DNA of 64,000 bases. Origin: Prosopocoilus inquinatus (taxonomy: Eukaryota; Arthropoda; Insecta; Coleoptera; Lucanidae). The stretch covers positions 20,470,501 through 20,534,500 of the forward strand of contig CM069878.1 of the NCBI GenBank assembly GCA_036172665.1, written 5' to 3'. Of this stretch, positions 32,776 through 44,710 are shown piece by piece (positions within the stretch are counted from its first letter, which is position 1; every line of letters begins with the position of its first letter). Under the pieces are notes generated by a model. The model ran no database searches. It saw only the letters and a list, made by a program, of their open reading frames with translations, and was not told the DNA's origin. Position numbers and translations under genes: made by a program.

Positions 32776-34299
32776 GCCGTAAAAAGTTTTTCGAAAAATC
32801 AGAAATAAAGATTTTTTCCCATTTGATACCGACTTTTTGGCGATCACTGTATATCTTTTAGGATGATTAGATTGTTGTTACTTTTTATATTTTTATGATT
32901 TTATAAGGATGACTAGGTTGTTTTTGTTTTTGTTTTTCGCTGCCGAAATACGTATCTACGGATATAAAATTATTGTGGGCGGAGATTAATTTTCAATTCT
33001 TTAAAATCTTAATTATGATTATAATTTAACAAACAAAATGGAATTTTTGTGTGTTTCTACTGGCGTAAATATTAACTTGTAATGTCGTTGGATGTTCTGC
33101 AGTATTTTAATAAGCATTTAAAATCTAGTAACCTGTTTCATTGGATTAAAAACTTTCCATTCTGTTTATTAGGAATAAAGAAATTCTTTTATTATCTGTT
33201 TGTATTTTGTGAGACGATTCTTACCTTATGTTTCTGATTTAGAATTATTCCTTGTAATTTTTGATGAGTGTTCCACGAAATAGCGATTAAAATATGTGGT
33301 TTAAGTATGATGAAGTACCATCATATTACAACAATGACACTAGAAAATGATTAAACTAAATAGTTAATTCAATAAATAAAATGCCAAAGAATTTTGAGTT
33401 GCTACCCGAACTTCCGTCTGATTTCACTACTTTTTTTACGCCAGAATATAAATGGGTTTAGTGATTCTCCTATGGACGTCGAGATCATGAAACAAATTAT
33501 TTAGAATTGCATTTGAATGTATTATGTCTGGACTATTAATAAATTTTACTATATTTTTTTAATCGCCGAATTAAAAATGTATAAAATAAATTGGATTACA
33601 TTTTGAGTATGTTTGTTAAATCTAGTTTTTCTTTTGTTAACTAAGATTTATGCTATTGCTTTTATGGTATTTTGTATATTTCATACTATGAATACAATGC
33701 AAAACAATTGAACAATGAAATAATTGTAAGAAAATTAAATTTAGTTCAATTTAATAGTTCTTAATTAAAGAGAAATCGGTGTGTTCTAAATGTAGGTACA
33801 AACATTAAAATACATCTACTGTTATTATTATCAAGATTATTAACAATGTTATTACCAAATGTATGTGCATTAGAAACAAAACAAAATCCAATTTTATTTA
33901 TTTAATTACAATAAATTGAGATTTTAAAGGTACAAATTAAAAAACTTTCTACGTTCAAGGTTTAAGAGCTATACGTAAAAAGTCTTATATTATTGGAAAC
34001 CTTAGTAAGGAGTATTTTAAACTATGTGTTCATATACAGGACCTTTAATTTAAATTTTTTTAGAAAAATGGTAATTTGCATTGTGAATCACCCTGTGTAA
34101 AGTACCCGGAAAAAATTCGAGTTGATCATACATTTCTGTTTTCTAATAGCTAAGTAATGTAAATAATGTATCCACGAAAATTCAAAGCAAAATATTTAAA
34201 AACAACTAATTTATGGAGTAACAAATTTTGCCTTTTTTACCGGTAAATTGTCAATACCTCGAAAACGATAAACTTTAAATCAATAGAACATTATATTAT
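32776..34299. other. No gene recognised
   Basis: AT-rich DNA. A short open stretch at 33382-33460 begins MPKNFELLPELP but stops after about 26 codons and has no recognised relative. Nothing else is supported. Confidence 0.4.
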
Positions 34300-34515
34300 T
34301 TTCGTCCGCTGATAATGAGACATCTAATAGTGCAATAATATATAGGGTGTTCCATTTAAACAAACATATGTTAGGGTCGTCATACAGTCCGTATAAGTCT
34401 AACTAATTTTGGATTATTCATCTAACCGATATGTATGTTACTGCGCACAGAGATTTCAAAAATTTTCAACAGTAACACCACAGTCTTCGCCCACGCACTG
34501 TTGGCCCAGCCTGTA
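34300..34515 (-). mobile_element. TIR MITE family A, reverse copy
   Basis: Reverse complement of the 14855 copy: GCCCACGCACTGTTGGCCCA then CCTGTA at the right, with TAGGGTGTTCCATTTAAACA and ACATATGTTAGGGTCGTCA inside. The left terminal repeat is degraded. Confidence 0.75.
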
Positions 34516-35987
34516 TAATGATATGAAATTTACAAGTTCCTATGTCTCTCCTTATAATAATCATTTATCTTTTACCTCCTTACACTTCTTCTGATATTAG
34601 AAAATAATTCGCAAAATGTCAAATCATAATATTCAAAACGTAACAAATTTGACTCAAAGTAAACAAAAGGACGCCTTCTTAATGAAGTCAAAACAAAATG
34701 CATGTTACGCATTTAATTGAAAGTAACTATAACAATCAAGATTTGTAAGCGATTCACAGTGAAAGTTTGTTCTATTATTTGAAGAACGTGACGTAGCCAC
34801 AAAACTTTGAAACAAATGGGCATGCAACTGCGGGTTATCAGTGGGTCATTTTTGCCTATTCAAAAGCTATGCGCATTTGCCATTTTTGTTGTGGATTAAA
34901 AAGCTACATAGTCATAATTTAAATAAAATTATCAAACGGTTTAGAAATTGCAATCCCATTTGAAAACGAAATGTCATTAATATGTCGAACCATGGGGTCA
35001 CATACACACATACATACCGCTGTAAATCACGAGTACATAAAAAATGACGAAACGGCAACTAGGTAGATAGGCTTGTATTATCTTTCAAAACACACCGTCT
35101 GCTTAGTTGTCTCGTACCGTCTGCCTAGTTGCGTGACTCAATCTGTATACAAAAGGTAAAGCATCTACCTGAAAATTAGGAAATACAACTTCATTTTAAA
35201 CAATCTTATCATTTTATTTTTTTCACAGATATAAGAGGGGGCATGCCCAAATCGTAAAAAAAAGCAAATTATGTTGAAGTTTACAAAAAAAAATCAATAG
35301 TTCCACCAGAAGAAAATAGATCATAAACTGGCATAACTGTGGCGCAAACAACACACCCTCCTGTATTTTTGTAAGAGTTTGACAATTTTATGGCGGGTTT
35401 CTTTCATTTTACGGACATAAATTCGAGCAACGAATGTGCTCCAGCTGGCGCCTAAAAAAGAATCCGAGGGTCCTGGTATGTGCTTGACAGGTGCACTATA
35501 AAGAAATTGGACAAGAAGTATACATCATTTGGAACGATGAAATTTCTCTGTTCACCCATCGATTTAATGTTCGCAACTAAATTATATATATAAAAAGAAG
35601 CATTTTGCTAAAGGAAAAGAAAAAGAAATGTACACACCAATTCATTTTAATGTTCTTCTGTTTTATTTCATTTTCAGAACACTCGTATCCCCAAAATAAT
35701 AACTGTCTGTCTGTTCGGTACCGATAATAGCACTCTTCCCTTAACTATTTACTCACGGCAATATTCTGCCTTGTTAAACACAGAAGTCGCAACTGACAAA
35801 ATCATTGCTTCGAGATGTATGTCATTTAGCAAAATTTATTATTTCATCAAATTTAGAAAAATTTGATCAACTCGGAAGCAGTTCTGTGAATGAAATCAAC
35901 AAATATGTAAGAGAATTTGATTCCTCTGAATACGCAAAAACCAGTCTTCAGCATGGAAGCAGTTTGAGAGTTTCTGCAATGAACGAA
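34516..35987. other. No gene confidently recognised
   Basis: Mixed AT-rich DNA. A pair of CACCGTCTGCTTAGTTG / TACCGTCTGCCTAGTTG words at 35095 is a short direct repeat. 35480-35580 has a frame with IIWNDEISLF that could be a worn Tc1-type transposase motif. The frame at 35805-35985 is open for about 60 codons but unrecognised, and then runs into the MITE and the BEL LTR. Confidence 0.4.
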
Positions 35988-36011
35988 AATACAGGGTGGG
36001 CCAATAGTGCG

Positions 36012-37024
36012 TGTTTAGGATCATACATTTATAGAATACTTAGTTTAATCACCATAAAAATATTTACGCATTTTTCACATCGTCGGACAGTCCTTCCGAA
36101 TAAATCTCATTTGGAATTTTTGGCTTTACCTTTCTGCGTATCACTTAATATTAATCTAACACATAAAAATATATTATTTTTTATCCGAATACGCTGAACA
36201 TCAAATCACTTAAGTGCAACAACTTAAGTTCCAGATTTTCTACGAACAAATATGACCTATCTAGTGTCTGATTCCTCGTAGTTTAAATCTTATCCATTTT
36301 TTGGCTTCTACCCTTGTTAGAACGCAGGTTGCTTGTTAATCTCATACCTCTTAATTTCTCCGTATTAGATAATACACGTGCGACACGCATAAAACGTCCC
36401 ACACCTGCATCGAAGGATTAGAGTACCATGTTTTTACCTTCGCGGAAGACACTCGCTCATCTAGTTTCACAAGCATTGAAGTGCATTATCAAATCCATTA
36501 AGCTTCCTTCGACCACCTTGTGAACTTCTTCGAATTATTCACGGTTAGAAATCACCCATGTTCCTGATTTTATTAATTTCCGTGAATCACTTTAGTTGTT
36601 CTTTATGTTCCCCTCTCTTTGTAGAGTATATATTCTGTAACACACACAACACATCATCATTTTTCTTGATCATTGTTGATCATCGCATCATTTCGCAACG
36701 TTCGATCTTAAGTAGATCGTACACACACAAAGTTATGTAACGCAACATATAACGTTACATAACACAATTTTTGTAACATATCAAGTCGCCTTCGGTTATT
36801 TTACATTACTTTAGTTTTACCTTGTTTCGTATATATTACTGTCGTAGGAGATCTAGTGCAGTGTTAATTTGCCTTTTATTTGTGTAATAAATAGTAATTT
36901 TAAGACTGCGTGATTTTCATTAAAACTGTCACCAAATAATTAAAAGTAAACCTATACGGCCTTAGAACCCGTGGGTGGTGAAACAGTGCCGACATCTCCA
37001 AGCAAGAGAAGTTCGTCATCGACA
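36012..37024 (+). repeat. BEL 5' LTR
   Basis: 1013 bp from TGTTTAGGATC to CATCGACA. It includes a region with GTATATATTACTGTCG and, about 60 bp later, AATAAATAG, candidate promoter and polyadenylation elements. A 60-codon open frame inside it (36558-36740) is not a gene; it recurs in the other LTR. Confidence 0.95.
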
Positions 37025-37031
37025 TATTTTT

Positions 37032-37049
37032 TGGTCCTTCGAGCCGGAT
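37032..37049 (+). other. Primer-binding site for tRNA-Tyr
   Basis: TGGTCCTTCGAGCCGGAT, 7 bp after the LTR, is complementary to the 3' end of insect tRNA-Tyr (…CGGCTCGAAGGA plus CCA). This primer is common in insect BEL elements. Confidence 0.8.
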
Positions 37050-37159
37050 CCTCCAACGACATCTCTACTAGTTAACAGCACAAGCATCGAGGCGAGGTAA
37101 GTCTCCAATTTAATATCCTAATATTTTTCCATACACATACTATCATTTCCCTATCAAAA

Positions 37160-38383
37160 ATGACTGACGCAACTCTTAGAGAATTAAAATACAAACGCTC
37201 TCATTTAAAAGCAACAGCAACGAGATTCGCTACATATTTAAATTCACTGGGTCAGGAAATAAACACATTTGAACTCAAGAAACGACAATCGAAATTAGAA
37301 ACTGTCCTGGATGAATTTAATAATATTCAAACACAAATAGAGTGCCTAGAGAAGTCAGATTATCAGGACGAATTACGGGATGAATTTGAAAACACTTATT
37401 TTAATTTACTTGGTCGCGCAGAAGAAATTGTCTTTAAGCATACAACTGAGTCTGCTCAGGCAAAGGCCACAGAGCAAATTTCCGATTCTCAATTAGGAAA
37501 TAACATTCGTCTTCCTAAAATAGAATTACCCACCTTCTCTGGTTTATATGAAGAATGGATACCATTTTACGACACTTTTCAATCTTTAATTCATTTAAAT
37601 TCGTCCATACCCGATGTGCAAAAATTTCATTATCTTAAGTCTGCATTAAAGGCCGACGCATCTCAAGTGCTTCATTCTTTAGCAGTCTCCAGCGAAAATT
37701 ATCAAATTGCCTGGGACATGTTGAAATCTAGGTACGACAACAAACGCATTATTATTCAAAATCACGTAAAATCAATTTTTAATCTTCCTTCTTCCATAAA
37801 GGAATCTCATACGGGATTACGTCAAATATTGGACGGAATTCTTAAACATACTCGTGCATTAAAATCGCTTGAACGTCCTGTTGAATTTTGGGACGATTTA
37901 CTCATACACATCATTACCAACAAATTAGATCATTTAACCAACAAAGAGTGGGAAGACAGTTTACCTTCTTCTACCACAATTCCTACATTAAGTAACATGA
38001 CTGACTTTTTAAACAAAAAGTGTCAGACTCTTGAGGCTGTAGATAGGAAAACTCGTAATGCAAACTTATCAAACATTTTCATCGAGAAATCATCGAAAAA
38101 GGTCTCACATGTTGCAACAAATTTAGCTTGCCAAATCTGTTCAGGAAATCATATGATCTTTCATTGCGAAAAATTTCTTAAAATGACTGTAGAAGAACGC
38201 AAGAAAGAAGCGCAAGCTAAAAAATTATGCCTCAATTGTTTACGAGGAAATCATTACATCAACCAATGCAACAGCAGCGGTTGCAAGAAATGCGAGAAGA
38301 AACATAATACACTTCTCCATTTTAATCAAATTGCAAATTATAAACAATCAACACCTTCAACAACAAATAAATGCAACAATTAA
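37160..38383 (+). CDS. gag: BEL/Pao gag polyprotein
   Basis: ATG at 37160 opens 407 codons. Residues about 115-265 form the Pao-type gag domain (DUF1759), with LPKIELPTFSGLYEEW and FHYLKSALKADA. C-terminal zinc knuckles follow: CQICSGNHMIFHC (from residue 324) and CLNCLRGNHYINQC (from 357), then a further Cys/His cluster. The protein would package RNA and build the particle. It ends TAA at 38383 and overlaps the pol frame, which begins one base ahead (+1). Many BEL elements have one continuous gag-pol frame, so the overlap is either a single-base mutation or a programmed shift; I see no convincing slippery signal. No stop lies inside gag. Confidence 0.95.
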   Translation: MTDATLRELKYKRSHLKATATRFATYLNSLGQEINTFELKKRQSKLETVLDEFNNIQTQIECLEKSDYQDELRDEFENTYFNLLGRAEEIVFKHTTESAQAKATEQISDSQLGNNIRLPKIELPTFSGLYEEWIPFYDTFQSLIHLNSSIPDVQKFHYLKSALKADASQVLHSLAVSSENYQIAWDMLKSRYDNKRIIIQNHVKSIFNLPSSIKESHTGLRQILDGILKHTRALKSLERPVEFWDDLLIHIITNKLDHLTNKEWEDSLPSSTTIPTLSNMTDFLNKKCQTLEAVDRKTRNANLSNIFIEKSSKKVSHVATNLACQICSGNHMIFHCEKFLKMTVEERKKEAQAKKLCLNCLRGNHYINQCNSSGCKKCEKKHNTLLHFNQIANYKQSTPSTTNKCNN

Positions 38384-40286
38384 CAATCATTCATTTAATG
38401 ATTCTCCAACGGAGGCTTTTTTATCTACCGTTGTGATAGATATTTATGATTCAAAGAACAAACCGCATTCATGCAGAGCATTGCTTGACTCAGGTTCGCA
38501 ATCAAACTTCATTACGAAGAATCTAGCTAATCGATTAGGATTACCGCAAATTTCTCATCATGTGCCAGTTATTGGATTAAATCAATCAGCAATGAAAGTC
38601 AAACATGCGGTCGATGCTAGAATCAAGTCTCGTTTCAATGCTTTTCAATCCATTATCAGATGTCTCATAATGTACAAAATCACGAGCAACTTGCCTCATA
38701 ACTCAATAAATATTTCTTTCTTCGATTTACCGAGAAACATAAAACTCGCCGATCCTCACTTCAATCAATCCGGTCCTATTGATATGCTCATAGGAGTAGA
38801 TTTATTTTGGAAGTTAATGTGCATTGGACAAATCAAAGCAAACAGCAAACATCCTTGCCTCCAGAAGACGCATTTCGGATGGATTGTATCCGGGGCATCC
38901 ACACAAGTCTACACAAATTACGGCCCTGTAGCTTGCAATCTGTCTATCAATACCACTCTAGACGAATTACTCACGTCATTCTGGAAACTGGAAAATTTCA
39001 ATCGTAAAGTCAACTTCACCGCTGAAGAGCAAATGTGCGAGGAGTATTTTCTGAAAACCGTGAGGCGAAATAAAGACGGACGCTTTGTTGTCAAGCTTCC
39101 TTTCAAACAAGACCCAAATCACTTGGGAGAATCATATAGTTTAGCTTTGAAACGATTTCACAATCTTGAACGTCGATTGTACAACAATCCTGATCTTAAA
39201 AATCAATACATTGATTTTCTAAGAGAATATGCAGATTTAGGCCACATGACTCTCTTAGACAAAACCGATTTTGAGTCTAGTAGGTCATTCGGATATTACT
39301 TGCCACATCATGGCGTCGAGAAACCATCTAGCACCACTACCAAGTTACGCGTTGTCTTTGATGGATCAGCTAAAACATCTTTAGGCACATCCATTAACGA
39401 TTATTTGATGGTAGGACCTACCATGCAACAGGATCTATTCAGCATAATCACCAGATTTCGCACGCATCAAATAGTTTTTACTGCTGATGTAGCCAAAATG
39501 TACAGGCAGATTCTTCTAGATGAATCTGAACGTCGCTTTCAGAGGATTCTTTGGAGGGAGAGTATTAAAGAACCGATAAGAACTTACGAATTAGCGACTG
39601 TCACTTACGGCACCGCATCCGCGTCATACTTGGCCACTCGATGTCTTCAAAGATTAGCCGAAGAAGAAAATAGCATGTTCCCCATTGGTTCAAAAATAAC
39701 AAAGAGGGACTTCTACGTGGATGACTTGATATCAGGAGCATCTACTGTTGATGAAGCAAGAAAAATCATTTCTGAAACAACGGAACTTCTGCAAAAAGGA
39801 GGATTTGAATTAAGAAAATGGATTTCAAATTGCACTGAATCACTTATTGATTTTGATGCTGCCGTTGTCGAAGAACAAATTTATTCGCTGGATAAAGAAA
39901 ATACTAAGGCATTAGGACTGCTTTGGAATTCTAAAAGCGACTTGCTCCTCTTTGATTGTCCAAAAATAAGCGCAATTAGCAAAGTAACGAAAAGATCAAT
40001 TTTATCATTTATCGCTAGCCTTTATGATCCTTTAGGATTAATCGGACCTGTAATCATAAACGGAAAAATCATGATTCAAAAACTTTGGCAAATGAAACTC
40101 GATTGGGATGAATCGGTACCAGTCGACATATACACACAATTCAAAAACCTTTCAAGTCAGATTGAAACGCTGTCAGTATTCAAAATACCTAGAAAGGTAA
40201 TTCATACCGATAAATTTGCACGTTTAGAGTTGCACGGTTTTTGTGACAGCAGCGAACTTGCATATTGGATGCTGCGTTTACATTAA
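38331..40286 (+). CDS. pol: BEL pol, part 1: aspartic protease and reverse transcriptase
   Basis: 651 codons are open. The protease active site is [13 protein letters not shown] (DSG at residues 53-55). Reverse transcriptase follows: [10 protein letters not shown] near 340, [12 protein letters not shown] (first catalytic Asp), and [10 protein letters not shown] near 461 with the two other catalytic Asp residues. It ends ...[16 protein letters not shown] and a stop, where related proteins continue into RNase H. An extra T near 40265 explains this: without it the frame would join the next one. The translation start by itself is unclear, since the protein is probably made as a gag-pol fusion. 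All visible catalytic residues of protease and RT are present. Confidence 0.95.
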   Translation: MQIINNQHLQQQINATINNHSFNDSPTEAFLSTVVIDIYDSKNKPHSCRALLDSGSQSNFITKNLANRLGLPQISHHVPVIGLNQSAMKVKHAVDARIKSRFNAFQSIIRCLIMYKITSNLPHNSINISFFDLPRNIKLADPHFNQSGPIDMLIGVDLFWKLMCIGQIKANSKHPCLQKTHFGWIVSGASTQVYTNYGPVACNLSINTTLDELLTSFWKLENFNRKVNFTAEEQMCEEYFLKTVRRNKDGRFVVKLPFKQDPNHLGESYSLALKRFHNLERRLYNNPDLKNQYIDFLREYADLGHMTLLDKTDFESSRSFGYYLPHHGVEKPSSTTTKLRVVFDGSAKTSLGTSINDYLMVGPTMQQDLFSIITRFRTHQIVFTADVAKMYRQILLDESERRFQRILWRESIKEPIRTYELATVTYGTASASYLATRCLQRLAEEENSMFPIGSKITKRDFYVDDLISGASTVDEARKIISETTELLQKGGFELRKWISNCTESLIDFDAAVVEEQIYSLDKENTKALGLLWNSKSDLLLFDCPKISAISKVTKRSILSFIASLYDPLGLIGPVIINGKIMIQKLWQMKLDWDESVPVDIYTQFKNLSSQIETLSVFKIPRKVIHTDKFARLELHGFCDSSELAYWMLRLH

Positions 40287-42285
40287 AACTGTAACTCGTG
40301 AAGGAAATATTTTTTCCCATTTGTTATGCGCCAAATCAAAGGTTGCTCCAATAAAACACACGTCGCTTCCTAGACTTGAATTATGCGGAGCATTATTATT
40401 AGCAAGATTAGTTGATAAAATTTCTGAAACTATCAACGTTGAGTTCAGTAAAATACAATACTGGACAGACTCAACAATCGTTCTAGCTTGGATCAAATCG
40501 ATCAATCGAAAGTGGAAAACTTTTGTAGCCAATCGTGTAAGTGAAATACGAGAACTGACAGACGTAAATTCATGGAGCCACGTGTGCTCTGAAGAAAATC
40601 CTGCAGACATAATATCTAGAGGCATGAGCCCCACAGAACTTCACAATTCTTCACTTTGGTGGCATGGTCCGGAGTGGCTCTCAGTAGATACTCTCCCGGA
40701 ACTCGATGAAGAGATGCTCATGGAAACAGAAGTTCTACCAGAAGAAAAGGTTTCTATATCTTGCTTCAGTTCCAATAATAAAACCAACGAGTTTTTCTTA
40801 CGATATTCGTCATACATCAAGCTACTCAGGGTCACCGCTTGCTGCTTGCGTTTCATCAGCATAATCAAAAATCGTTTGAAGAATCAAGCATCAGTTCCTA
40901 GCATCAGCTACATTAACAAAGACGACATACAACTAGCACTCACTCGATTAGTCATAATCGTCCAAAGGGAATGCTTTAAGTCTGACCTAAAGCATTTAAA
41001 AGAGTCAGGGTCAGTTAATTCCAAAAGTAATCTTCTTTCATTAAATCCCTTTCTCGATCAGGACGGCGTCATCAGAGTTGGTGGTCGCCTTAAAAACTCT
41101 TCACTACCTTATTCTCAGAGACATTCAATTCTGTTACCCGCCAAACACGTATTTACATCATTGGTAATAAATTATTACCACAAGCGACAACTTCATGCTG
41201 GCATTCAAGGCGCGATTGCAGCAATTCGATGTCAATTTTGGCCATTATCATTACGCAACTCAGTTAAATTATGCTTGAAGACATGCATTACTTGCTTCAA
41301 GGCGAAACCTTCACCCGAAACGCACATTATGGGTGATCTGCCAAATAGTCGTTTAGAGAAAACGAAGCCATTCGCCAACAGTGGCGTGGATTTTTGCGGA
41401 CCATTTCAAATTCGAGAAAACAAACGAAGAAACTGCAAGACGTATAAAGTTTACGTGTCCGTATTTATTTGTTTTGCCACAAAGGCAGTTCATCTCGAAA
41501 TGGTTAATGATCTCAGCGCAGAAGCCTTTTTGAATGCGCTGAAGAGATTCATGGCGAGAAGAGGAAAAATATCAAACATCTACTCGGGTAATGGTACCAA
41601 CTTCGTAGGTTGCAACAACGAATTGAAGAATCTCTATAAACAATTTTCGTCGCAACAATACCAACACACATTATCAAAATACTTCTCAGAAGACAGTATC
41701 AGATGGCATTTTATCCCTCCAAGAAGCCCTCATTTCGGAGGACTGTGGGAAGCAGCCGTTAAGTCAATGAAACATCATTTTTATAGAGTTGCAGGTATTG
41801 CGTCACTTACCTATGAACAATTCCTGACATTAATTACTCAAATCGAATCAATTTTAAATTCCAGGCCTTTAACTCCGATGTCCTCAGATCCTAATGATCA
41901 TTCTTTCCTAACTCCTGGTCATTTTCTAATTGGAGACTGCCTCACAACTGTTCCTGAGCCTAATCTGCTGCATCTAAATACTAATCGTTTAAGCTATTGG
42001 CAGCACATCGAAAGCCTAAAGCAGCATTTTTGGAAACGATGGCACAAAGAATATTTGACGCAGTTGCAAGAGCGCACCAAATGGAAATCCCAGGGAAAGG
42101 CAAATCTATCACCAGGGCAATTAGTTGTCATAAAGGAGGACAATACACCACCACTACGATGGGTCATTGGAAGAATCGAGGAAGTTCATCCTGGTTCCGA
42201 TGGTGTCATCAGAGTGGCTACCGTTCGAGTTGGACAAACTGTCATCAAGAGGCCTTCTACAAAATTGTGTATTATGCCATTTTAA
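40243..42285 (+). CDS. pol: BEL pol, part 2: RNase H and integrase (catalytic Asp lost)
   Basis: 680 open codons continue pol in the next frame after the single-base insertion. RNase H-like sequence with [14 protein letters not shown] is at residues 73-86. The integrase zinc-binding HH...CC region includes [11 protein letters not shown] and CLKTCITC. The catalytic core has VDFCGPF (first Asp, about 383) and [10 protein letters not shown] (Glu about 503). Where BEL integrases have SDNGTNF, this copy reads SGNGTNF (residue 449, GGT in place of an expected GAT), removing the second metal-binding Asp. The C-terminal chromatin-interacting region looks complete ([20 protein letters not shown]). A single-base change in an otherwise intact domain suggests recent loss, or an assembly error. 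Confidence 0.95.
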   Translation: MTAANLHIGCCVYIKTVTREGNIFSHLLCAKSKVAPIKHTSLPRLELCGALLLARLVDKISETINVEFSKIQYWTDSTIVLAWIKSINRKWKTFVANRVSEIRELTDVNSWSHVCSEENPADIISRGMSPTELHNSSLWWHGPEWLSVDTLPELDEEMLMETEVLPEEKVSISCFSSNNKTNEFFLRYSSYIKLLRVTACCLRFISIIKNRLKNQASVPSISYINKDDIQLALTRLVIIVQRECFKSDLKHLKESGSVNSKSNLLSLNPFLDQDGVIRVGGRLKNSSLPYSQRHSILLPAKHVFTSLVINYYHKRQLHAGIQGAIAAIRCQFWPLSLRNSVKLCLKTCITCFKAKPSPETHIMGDLPNSRLEKTKPFANSGVDFCGPFQIRENKRRNCKTYKVYVSVFICFATKAVHLEMVNDLSAEAFLNALKRFMARRGKISNIYSGNGTNFVGCNNELKNLYKQFSSQQYQHTLSKYFSEDSIRWHFIPPRSPHFGGLWEAAVKSMKHHFYRVAGIASLTYEQFLTLITQIESILNSRPLTPMSSDPNDHSFLTPGHFLIGDCLTTVPEPNLLHLNTNRLSYWQHIESLKQHFWKRWHKEYLTQLQERTKWKSQGKANLSPGQLVVIKEDNTPPLRWVIGRIEEVHPGSDGVIRVATVRVGQTVIKRPSTKLCIMPF

Positions 42286-42592
42286 TACGTATTGATCATT
42301 TGTAATTAGTTACATGTTTTATCATTCAAACATTTTTTATTTAGTTATAACATTTTAATATGCATTTTATTAATCATTACTATTTAATTTAGTTGTATAT
42401 TTTAACACGCATTTTTCTTAATCATTAATTTTTATTTAGACATAATATTTTCATATGTATCTTGTCCTATCATTTTAATTTAGTTTTGCAATTTAAACTT
42501 GAGTCAATCGATCATATTTATACGCATAAATTATTTTTGGTATGTATGTATTGATCAATTGCATTTAATTAGTTTTGAAAGCCAGGTCTTTC

Positions 42593-42605
42593 AAGGCGGC
42601 CGGTA
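42593..42605 (+). other. BEL polypurine tract
   Basis: AAGGCGGCCGGTA directly precedes the 3' LTR. Similar AAGGCGGCCGG tracts are characteristic of insect BEL elements. Confidence 0.75.
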
Positions 42606-43618
42606 TGTTTAGGATCATACATTTATAGAATACTTAGTTTAATCACCATAAAAATATTTACGCATTTTTCACATCGTCGGACAGTCCTTCCGAATAAATC
42701 TCATTTGGAATTTTTGGCTTTACCTTTCTGCGTATCACTTAATATTAATCTAACACATAAAAATATATTATTTTTTATCCGAATACGCTGAACATCAAAT
42801 CACTTAAGTGCAACAACTTAAGTTCCAGATTTTCTACGAACAAATATGACCTATCTAGTGTCTGATTCCTCGTAGTTTAAATCTTATCCATTTTTTGGCT
42901 TCTACCCTTGTTAGAACGCAGGTTGCTTGTTAATCTCATACCTCTTAATTTCTCCGTATTAGATAATACACGTGCGACACGCATAAAACGTCCCACACCT
43001 GCATCGAAGGATTAGAGTACCATGTTTTTACCTTCGCGGAAGACACTCGCTCATCTAGTTTCACAAGCATTCAAGTGCATTATCAAATCCATTAAGCTTC
43101 CTTCGACCACCTTGTGAACTTCTTCGAATTATTCACGGTTAGAAATCACCCATGTTCCTGATTTTATTAATTTCCGTGAATCACTTTAGTTGTTCTTTAT
43201 GTTCCCCTCTCTTTGTAGAGTATATATTCTGTAACACACACAACACATCATCATTTTTCTTGATCATTGTTGATCATCGCATCATTTCGCAACGTTCGAT
43301 CTTAAGTAGATCGTACACACACAAAGTTATGTAACGCAACATATAACGTTACATAACACAATTTTTGTAACATATCAAGTCGCCTTCGGTTATTTTACAT
43401 TACTTTAGTTTTACCTTGTTTCGTATATATTACTGTCGTAGGAGATCTAGTGCAGTGTTAATTTGCCTTTTATTTGTGTAATAAATAGTAATTTTAAGAC
43501 TGCGTGATTTTCATTAAAACTGTCACCAAATAATTAAAAGTAAACCTATACGGCCTTACAACCCGTGGGTGGTGAAACAGTGCCGACATCTCCAAGCAAG
43601 AGAAGTTCGTCATCGACA
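42606..43618 (+). repeat. BEL 3' LTR
   Basis: 1013 bp, same length as the 5' LTR and differing by two bases seen by eye. Followed by the target duplication GTGCG. Confidence 0.95.
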
Positions 43619-43797
43619 GTGCGTATTCGGGAGATAACGCCTATGTTAATGCAAGTTTTTAAAATCTGTTTTCGCAATTACTTACCTGTGGTATAGGTGT
43701 ATGATTTAAAATTAGTTACAATTATACATGGTGTTCCGTGTAGTTGTGCCAGACCGAAGTTATGTTTTTTTTTTTCAAATAGAACGTACTGTATATT

Positions 43798-44710
43798 ATG
43801 TTTTATTTCGATTCGTTTTTAAGAGTAGATAAATTTATTATAAGGATGTTATGTACACTCATGCCCCTGTCTACTACTTTACCGATCGACTATATTAATC
43901 CGACCGACCTAAAATTATTTACGATGGGTACTCTTGCAGCCTTTCCAATAATTATCTACACGTGTTTGTATGTATTCATGCTAATACTGCTTTACACGCC
44001 ATGTCCGCAGATCGGGTTTACTATAGGAAAAACGTTTTATTTTTCATTTTTCTGCTTGCCCTAAAACGTAATAAATATTACGAAAATAATAAATTCCATT
44101 AAGGCTCTTTGGTACCTACCAATTTTTTTTCGGATTTCTAAGTATGCAGCACACAATACAATCTGTCACCGAAGATTATTCTACCCACCCGCTATGAAAC
44201 GGTCGGTCGCTAAAGCAATAAAAATTACAATGGTCGTATACTAATTCGTACCTATTTGCTCAATGCTCGTGCCTCCTGATTGTTGAAATAGTGTAGGTTT
44301 TTGCGAATATCTACAGTTTAGACTGCTGCTAAACTAGTTTAGTTTTATAATATATAATTTTAGTCGTAGATTATTATAGATTATTGGAAACCAATTAACA
44401 GGATAGTCATTTAGAGTTTCTTAGAAACTTTGCCTGAATACCTGAATGTTCATGAAAAAGTTGTCATTCTCAGTGTACATACGTACGTATACACTTGCAC
44501 ATCTTATGACATCAGTTTCTTCTCTAGTGTTATTATCTACTTGTGCCTTAGTTAGTATTTGTAATACATTAATTATTTTGTTCATCTTCTTTGTTTAAAT
44601 ATTGGTACGTATATTTATTTTTTAAATTAATATGAATTAATTTATTTTTTTATGTCTTTAATAGCCTAATTAAGAAATTTGCTTTGCTGTTTGCTCCGAT
44701 ACTGTCAACA
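43798..44710. other. Possible 5' region of the Mutator-like element
   Basis: AT-rich DNA between the MITE and the transposase ATG. The open frame at 43798-44064 is hydrophobic but unrecognised. I could not find terminal inverted repeats for the transposase unit here. ATGTACGTATAC-type alternating sequence occurs near 44480. Confidence 0.4.

Larger units (their letters stand above)
36012..43618 (+). mobile_element. BEL/Pao LTR retrotransposon, young but defective
   Basis: 7.6-kb element with two 1013-bp LTRs, a tRNA-Tyr primer site, gag, pol and a purine-rich tract, flanked by GTGCG at 36007-36011 and 43619-43623. Comparing LTRs by eye I found two substitutions (36478 region G versus C; 36965 region G versus C), implying recent insertion. 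Pol is broken by an extra T near 40265, and integrase has Gly for the second catalytic Asp, so this copy cannot transpose on its own as read. A gag-to-pol frame change also exists. It has the same orientation as the mib1 exon. Confidence 0.95.
35988..43797 (+). mobile_element. MITE family A copy split by the BEL insertion
   Basis: ATACAGGGTGGGCCAATAGT at 35990 is a family A terminus. Its continuation appears after the BEL element at 43624 (TATTCGGGAGATAACGCC..., TTTTTAAAATCTG) through AATAGAACGTACTGTATATT. Removing the BEL element and one copy of its 5-bp target duplication restores the order seen at 14855-15093. Confidence 0.8.

Noticed and set aside
35480..35580. Possible Tc1 transposase motif (IIWNDEISLF)
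   Set aside because: Only one short word resembles the family and there is no supporting sequence on either side.
35805..36197. 130-codon open frame
   Set aside because: It runs from unrecognised DNA through a MITE end into the BEL LTR, so it cannot be an ancestral coding unit.
36558..36740. 60-codon frame repeated at 43152-43334
   Set aside because: Both copies lie inside the BEL LTRs and are identical because the LTRs are.
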